Both the position numbers and the translations under genes were made by a program. Below are positions 60,322 through 64,000 of a stretch of 64,000 nt of DNA, one piece after another (within the stretch, counting starts at the first letter, position 1; every line of letters begins with the position of its first letter). The notes under the pieces were generated by a model. The model was not told the origin of the DNA, made no database searches, and saw only the letters and a program-made list of their open reading frames with translations. Origin of the DNA: Pueribacillus sp041725775 (GTDB lineage: Bacteria; Bacillota; Bacilli; Bacillales; UBA6769); contig NZ_JBEUEL010000001.1 in assembly GCF_041725775.1 (NCBI RefSeq), positions 124,001 to 188,000 on the forward strand, written 5' to 3'.

Positions 60322-61438
60322 AGTGGCTGACTCTATCGTTTGTATGAATAACACACCGTTACAAGGAGACGTGTACATATCGATCACGACTGGCATTGGT
60401 TTTACATCGCGAAAAATTAGGGTTGATAAAGTTGAGAAGTTTATCGGTGCATCTACGGCAAATGTCTATTTTAATTATGTAAAAACAGTACTAAAAAAGA
60501 AATACAAGTTAGAAGTCGGCATCTCCGTCTCAGCGAATGCCACAAGTGTATATTGGAAATCATCAGAAGAACAATACGTAACGGAGATGCAATATGTTTT
60601 AAACGAACTATTTAACAATTTTATTGACGAAGGATTGTTCATGAAGGAAAAGAAAAGTACAATTGAACGATTTCAGACCCATTATAAAAATCTAGAATTT
60701 CGCGGCCGTTTAAAAATAATGGAATTCTCGCATAAAAACAAAGACTATCAATTTGAATATCTCACGAAAGATTTACTAAACGTTACCGTTGAAGAAGTAC
60801 GAACGATGCGGAATTATTTACTTTTCCCGCAAAATTTATTTTTATTTATCCATGGCTCAACAAACAAAGATGCCGTTAAACAGTTAGCCATACCAAACAT
60901 AACACCAACTCATGTGCAATATCTTTTTCGTCTTGAAGACTATCATTTTCTTCAAGACGAAGCTTTTATTAAAAAAAGCAAAGATGATTACCAATGTGGT
61001 TGTATAAAATTTGAACGTGGACCGACCTTTGAACACATTTCGAAAGAATATGCCGTTCTTACATTAATTGGAGAAATGTTGTTTAATGGGTACTTTTCAA
61101 TAGAAGTTGATCATATGGATGCGAGTATTATTTATTTTGAAACTCCGTTACGTAAGTATAAGCATGATGTGATACGAATCATTGATCGAGATAACGTCGA
61201 GAAAGCAAAAATAAGATTTTTGAAACGGTTTGACCAATTCATCGGACAACAACCACACGCGTTTGTGGAAATGGCGGGGAGACATCATTTCGATAAAATT
61301 AATATTTATGAATGGTACGACAGCATAAAGACACTTAATGCTAAAGAGATAAAAGACTTCGTTCAAGTCCGTGATTATAAAATTCGTGAGGGGTATATCC
61401 ATTATTACAAGGAGGAAAGCAAATATGGCATCATCTAA
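60308..61438 (+). CDS. Type VII-linked protein resembling an inactive M16 peptidase
   Basis: A 376-residue soluble protein without signal peptide. The region from about 100 to 190 reads like an M16 (insulinase/YmfF-type) half: LNELFNNFIDEGLFMKEK, then LLNVTVEEVRTMRNYL and FPQNLFLFIHGS, matching the family pattern of a helix, VT-x-E-x-V and P-x-N-L-x-L-x-x-x-G. The zinc motif H-x-x-E-H is absent, so it would be a pseudo-peptidase like the inactive halves of M16 pairs. ATG 60308 is preceded by AAAGGGAGG; it overlaps essC and the next gene by 14 bases each. I know of no such component in described systems. The M16 assignment is moderately secure. Confidence 0.6.
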   Translation: MQAFEVADSIVCMNNTPLQGDVYISITTGIGFTSRKIRVDKVEKFIGASTANVYFNYVKTVLKKKYKLEVGISVSANATSVYWKSSEEQYVTEMQYVLNELFNNFIDEGLFMKEKKSTIERFQTHYKNLEFRGRLKIMEFSHKNKDYQFEYLTKDLLNVTVEEVRTMRNYLLFPQNLFLFIHGSTNKDAVKQLAIPNITPTHVQYLFRLEDYHFLQDEAFIKKSKDDYQCGCIKFERGPTFEHISKEYAVLTLIGEMLFNGYFSIEVDHMDASIIYFETPLRKYKHDVIRIIDRDNVEKAKIRFLKRFDQFIGQQPHAFVEMAGRHHFDKINIYEWYDSIKTLNAKEIKDFVQVRDYKIREGYIHYYKEESKYGII

Positions 61439-61718
61439 TGAAATACTTCTAAACATAGAAGGTTTTGATTCAGAAATTGAACAGTTTACAAACTCGGTTA
61501 CAGAAGTAGCTTCAATTGAATCAAAACAAGTGCTAGATATTAAGAAACAATCAATTTTAGAATCGATGGATATGATGATGTCAATTTTAGATTCTTTTGC
61601 TAAAAGTATGGATGCATATGTCGCATTATCACGCAAAGACATCAACGAAATGAAGGTTCTGAAAGAAAGATGGGTTAACAAAGACGCAGAAATCGCTCAC
61701 GATATTGAAGGGACGTGA
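61425..61718 (+). CDS. Small helical protein, DUF5344/YwqI-like, LXG partner
   Basis: A 97-residue protein made of two long helices (about 12-45 and 47-90), of WXG100-like size but without a W-x-G turn. Such proteins (YwqI/DUF5344 type) sit next to LXG genes and bind the LXG helix to form the secreted complex. The sequence ESMDMMMSILDSFAKSMDAY contains a heptad pattern. ATG 61425 follows AAGGAGGAAAG. It overlaps the M16-like gene by 14 bases and the LXG gene by four. Confidence 0.65.
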   Translation: MASSNEILLNIEGFDSEIEQFTNSVTEVASIESKQVLDIKKQSILESMDMMMSILDSFAKSMDAYVALSRKDINEMKVLKERWVNKDAEIAHDIEGT

Positions 61719-63139
61719 ACGAAGTGCCTAGGTTAGTGAATGACGAAATCAACGAGCTTGTTGAAAAATTACGCAACTATCAAGATCGTATATCGACAGC
61801 CGTATATGAACAGTTCAAACGGTCGTTAGTGCTATCAAAAACACATCATTTACGTGGAAAAACTGGCGATGCGTTTAAAGAATATATGGAAATTGTTCAT
61901 ATTCAACTAGCCGAAAAAATTATTAATATCGTCCATGAACTCCACGATGCTGCCAATCAAATGCGAATGGAGTTTTTAAACTATGAAAAAAATGAAAAAG
62001 GAATTGTTGGTTCCGGCACTATCGAAAATGTGAAGCAAACAATTGAAAACACGGGTAGAACATTTGCTCAATTAGACACTAAATCAAATCAACTGTTAAG
62101 CCGAGCTGCTGAGTTTATAAGTACGACGAAACTTCCGACTGAGTCAGTGTCAAATTCATATACGAAAGTATTAAACAACATAGAAAAAACGAGAACAGGA
62201 TTAGATGAAAATGATACGAAAGTTGCGAGCAATTTAAATAAGGTTAAAGCGCGAGTTGAGCAACTGTTTCAGCAAATTAATGATTTATCTGAGAACTTTC
62301 GCGATAAAAGTGGCATCGATTATAGTAAAATTGATGCGATTAAAGAGCAAGACTGGTATACCGTTGAAAGTGACGGAGCTTTCGCCAAAATGGTTGAAGA
62401 TGATCCGTTTATCTATAATGCCGGTCACGCCTCTGTCGCAGATGGACAATGGGTAACAGGGATTGACGGAGATATTTATTTTGCTGCAACAGGCTATGCG
62501 CTAGGTGCTGAAGGTTATTATCAACGAGAAGGTTACGCTATAGATACAGCAGGGGAATTTGCTGCGTTAAAGGGTTCTCTTGAAGGGCAAGCGACAGAAT
62601 ATGTTACAGGGAGTATCGAAGGGGAACTTATTAGCGGAGACGGAAGCTTCACTTTCGATTCAGAAGGAATCGATGCGGAGGGTAATGTCGCTGTAGCAAG
62701 AGCAGAAGGAACGGCAATGATTGGAACAGAGACATTTAATGGATATGTCACTGGAAAAGCAGATGCTTTTTCTGCTGACGGCCAATTTGCAGTAAAAATT
62801 CCTGAAGATGAAGATGGCGATTTTAAATTTGCTTTAGGTGGAAACGCTTCTGGTGCCTCAGCAAAGGTTGAAGCAGGTTTAACGCTGTTTGGTGTTGAAG
62901 AAGCAAGTGCTTCTGCAGACGTGGACGGAAATAAATCAAGCAAGTCTTTACTCGGTGTTGATGCGTCCGTTAGTGCTGGCTTTCAAGCGTCGGCTGGCGT
63001 AGAGTTTTCAAGTGAAACTGTCTTTGCATCAGACTTTGCTAACGTGAGAGCAAATACGATCGCGGTAGACTTATCCCTTATTATCGGCGTCAAAATAGAC
63101 TTACAAATACCATCGATACAGCTAAAGTGGCCATGGTAA
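61715..63139 (+). CDS. LXG-type secretion substrate with unusual repetitive C-terminal region
   Basis: A 474-residue protein. Residues 1-210 are helical with L46-R47-G48 (HHLRGKTGDAFKEYM), the L-x-G motif that names the LXG domain of type VII substrates. From about 225 the sequence changes to short alternating strands rich in A, G, E and D (AEGYYQREGYAIDTAGEFA, EGELISGDGSFTFDSEG, AEGTAMIGTETFNGYVTG) and ends in SLIIGVKIDLQIPSIQLKWPW. No nuclease, ADP-ribosyltransferase or NADase motif is visible. It starts at GTG 61715 on the end of the preceding gene. It may be a toxin, a pore-former or a structural effector. Confidence 0.7.
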   Translation: MNEVPRLVNDEINELVEKLRNYQDRISTAVYEQFKRSLVLSKTHHLRGKTGDAFKEYMEIVHIQLAEKIINIVHELHDAANQMRMEFLNYEKNEKGIVGSGTIENVKQTIENTGRTFAQLDTKSNQLLSRAAEFISTTKLPTESVSNSYTKVLNNIEKTRTGLDENDTKVASNLNKVKARVEQLFQQINDLSENFRDKSGIDYSKIDAIKEQDWYTVESDGAFAKMVEDDPFIYNAGHASVADGQWVTGIDGDIYFAATGYALGAEGYYQREGYAIDTAGEFAALKGSLEGQATEYVTGSIEGELISGDGSFTFDSEGIDAEGNVAVARAEGTAMIGTETFNGYVTGKADAFSADGQFAVKIPEDEDGDFKFALGGNASGASAKVEAGLTLFGVEEASASADVDGNKSSKSLLGVDASVSAGFQASAGVEFSSETVFASDFANVRANTIAVDLSLIIGVKIDLQIPSIQLKWPW

Positions 63140-63160
63140 ACAATGAAGGTGGTGATTGCC

Positions 63161-63580
63161 ATGCATGAACGGATTCAATTGGAACAAGAATATAGTGCGA
63201 AACAAAGCCAGCTACAAGCTTACAACAATCAAATGACAGTGTTAAACAACAAGATCACGAGAGTTGAAAAATTAAAAGCAGAATTTGTTGAGCATAAAAG
63301 TGAACTTATCGCATTGCAAAACAAATTAAAGACAATCGCAAAAGAAAATTACGATTATTGGATCGGTGATCGGCTTGATCATTATCAAGATCTGTTAAGG
63401 GCTGATTTAGTAAATGATAGTCTAAGTGATTATATTAAGAAAATTGATCAAAACTTAGACGAACTGAACAATGAGTTAATGAGACTGCAAAATGAAGTGT
63501 ATAGTACAGAAGGATTGATCGGAAGTATTAAATCAGCATTAAATTGGCTCTCTACAAAGATTGAAAATCTTGTGAACTAA
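63161..63580 (+). CDS. YwqH-like coiled-coil protein (DUF5082)
   Basis: A 139-residue protein that is nearly all coiled coil: EQEYSAKQSQLQAYNNQMTV at the start and LDELNNELMRLQNEVYSTEG near the end. This is the look of YwqH/DUF5082 proteins, which accompany LXG genes (ywqH-ywqI-ywqJ in B. subtilis) and act as targeting partners or chaperones of the substrate. ATG 63161 is preceded by AAGGTGGTGA; the upstream ATG 63143 is part of that leader. It lies 21 bases after the LXG gene. Confidence 0.75.
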   Translation: MHERIQLEQEYSAKQSQLQAYNNQMTVLNNKITRVEKLKAEFVEHKSELIALQNKLKTIAKENYDYWIGDRLDHYQDLLRADLVNDSLSDYIKKIDQNLDELNNELMRLQNEVYSTEGLIGSIKSALNWLSTKIENLVN

Positions 63581-63603
63581 ATTCACCAAAAGGTGTGAAA
63601 TAA

Positions 63604-64000
63604 ATGGAGAAAATTAAAATTGTGCCAGCAAAAGCGCATGAAGCACAAATGAATGACGAAGATATACGGCATGAGCTTGATGAAATTCAAACATTTTTTG
63701 ATACGCGAAGTTTTTCATTTCAAGACGGAACGATTAACTTCGTTATTATCAGAGGCTTGTATTCTCACATTGAACGAGCGATGACGGTTGTTGGTGTGTT
63801 TGTGAATACGACAGGAAAAACAATTTGTGGATTAAAAGCCACATTACAATTTCAATCACGAACTCAAACAGACGCTCGATTTGGAGAAATCGCGTTAGAG
63901 CTCCCACGCTCATTTTTAGGGGAAATTAAACAGAATGAAGGGTTTATTCTTCATTTAAAAGTGCCGGTTCAAGGATTAAATGCTAAAAAAGAAAAATATG
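63604..64000 (+). CDS. Unrecognised protein, cut by the window end
   Basis: An open frame from ATG 63604 (AAAGGTGTG upstream) runs to the window end, 132 residues visible. There is no signal peptide or membrane helix. The first 30 residues are hydrophilic; then come several beta strands (INFVIIRGLY, MTVVGVFVNTTGKTICGLKA) and the segment ELPRSFLGEIKQNEGFILHL. The last part is loosely like SLAP-type domains of Bacillus, where LGE is a common motif, but I would not assign it. Its place directly after the LXG and DUF5082 genes makes it part of the same unit; an immunity or accessory role is possible. Confidence 0.55.
   Translation, partial: MEKIKIVPAKAHEAQMNDEDIRHELDEIQTFFDTRSFSFQDGTINFVIIRGLYSHIERAMTVVGVFVNTTGKTICGLKATLQFQSRTQTDARFGEIALELPRSFLGEIKQNEGFILHLKVPVQGLNAKKEKY

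Noticed and set aside
61148..61681. Minus-strand open frame opposite the M16-like and DUF5344-like genes
   Set aside because: Antisense shadow in the middle of an overlapping operon; no start signal.
1..64000. CRISPR arrays, tRNA or rRNA genes and prophage genes
   Set aside because: No regularly spaced repeats, no tRNA or rRNA signatures and no phage structural genes were seen.

Overview
The window is chromosomal DNA of a low-GC, endospore-forming Bacillaceae bacterium (Bacillus sensu lato). Three things support this. Sporulation genes are present (yunB, lytH and a yuiC-type 3D-domain protein). There are long stretches of gene order shared with Bacillus subtilis (yunF-yunD-yunC-yunB, lytH/lipA, yutD-yutE-yutF-yutG, hom-thrC-thrB-yutI-yutJ-yuzB-yutM, yumB-yuiB-yuiC, yugG-yugH and yugI). 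Ribosome binding sites are strong, with frequent GTG and TTG starts. No rRNA, tRNA or CRISPR array was seen, and the only transposon traces are small and defective.

Layout. 1-4.2 kb: a GNAT fragment, a divergent pair of paralogous membrane proteins with non-ATG starts, a DUF2306-like membrane protein and a decayed membrane gene. 4.2-10.6 kb: the yun block, an NSS-family sodium symporter with its tiny MetS-like partner, and the spore-cortex peptidase lytH. 10.8-15.7 kb: lipoyl synthase and the yut genes, then a 2-hydroxyacid dehydrogenase. 15.8-19.2 kb: hom-thrC-thrB, the threonine branch. 19.2-24.3 kb: Fe-S carrier proteins (yutI, yutM), two NADH-dehydrogenase-like flavoproteins and a Bcr-type efflux pump. 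24.5-26.4 kb: yuiB, a 700-base non-coding stretch packed with consecutive hairpins and closed by a strong terminator, then yuiC. 26.4-35.7 kb: bioY with a BirA-type operator, the menaquinone operon menF-D-H-B-E-C on the minus strand, and divergent menA. 35.9-42.3 kb: an amidase, clpE behind CtsR boxes, an internally deleted IS200-type element, a candidate small RNA with a C-rich anti-Shine-Dalgarno stretch, a 43-residue basic microprotein and a CBS-domain membrane protein. 42.5-49.2 kb: yugG-yugH, an acyl-CoA ligase, a metallo-beta-lactamase-fold enzyme, an ECF sigma factor with its likely membrane anti-sigma, and yugI.

49.4-64 kb: a type VII secretion system. The order esxA-esaA-essA-esaB-essB-essC is the staphylococcal arrangement rather than the B. 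subtilis yuk/yue order. A 298-bp MITE-like element sits between essA and esaB. Directly after essC, in overlapping genes, come a protein that looks like a catalytically dead M16 peptidase, a small helical DUF5344-like protein, an LXG-type substrate with an unusual repetitive C-terminal half, a YwqH-like (DUF5082) coiled-coil protein and an unrecognised protein cut by the window end. This tail is the most likely place for an undescribed system. The structured non-coding region at 24.9-25.6 kb and the small RNA at 40.27-40.42 kb are the other two main leads.
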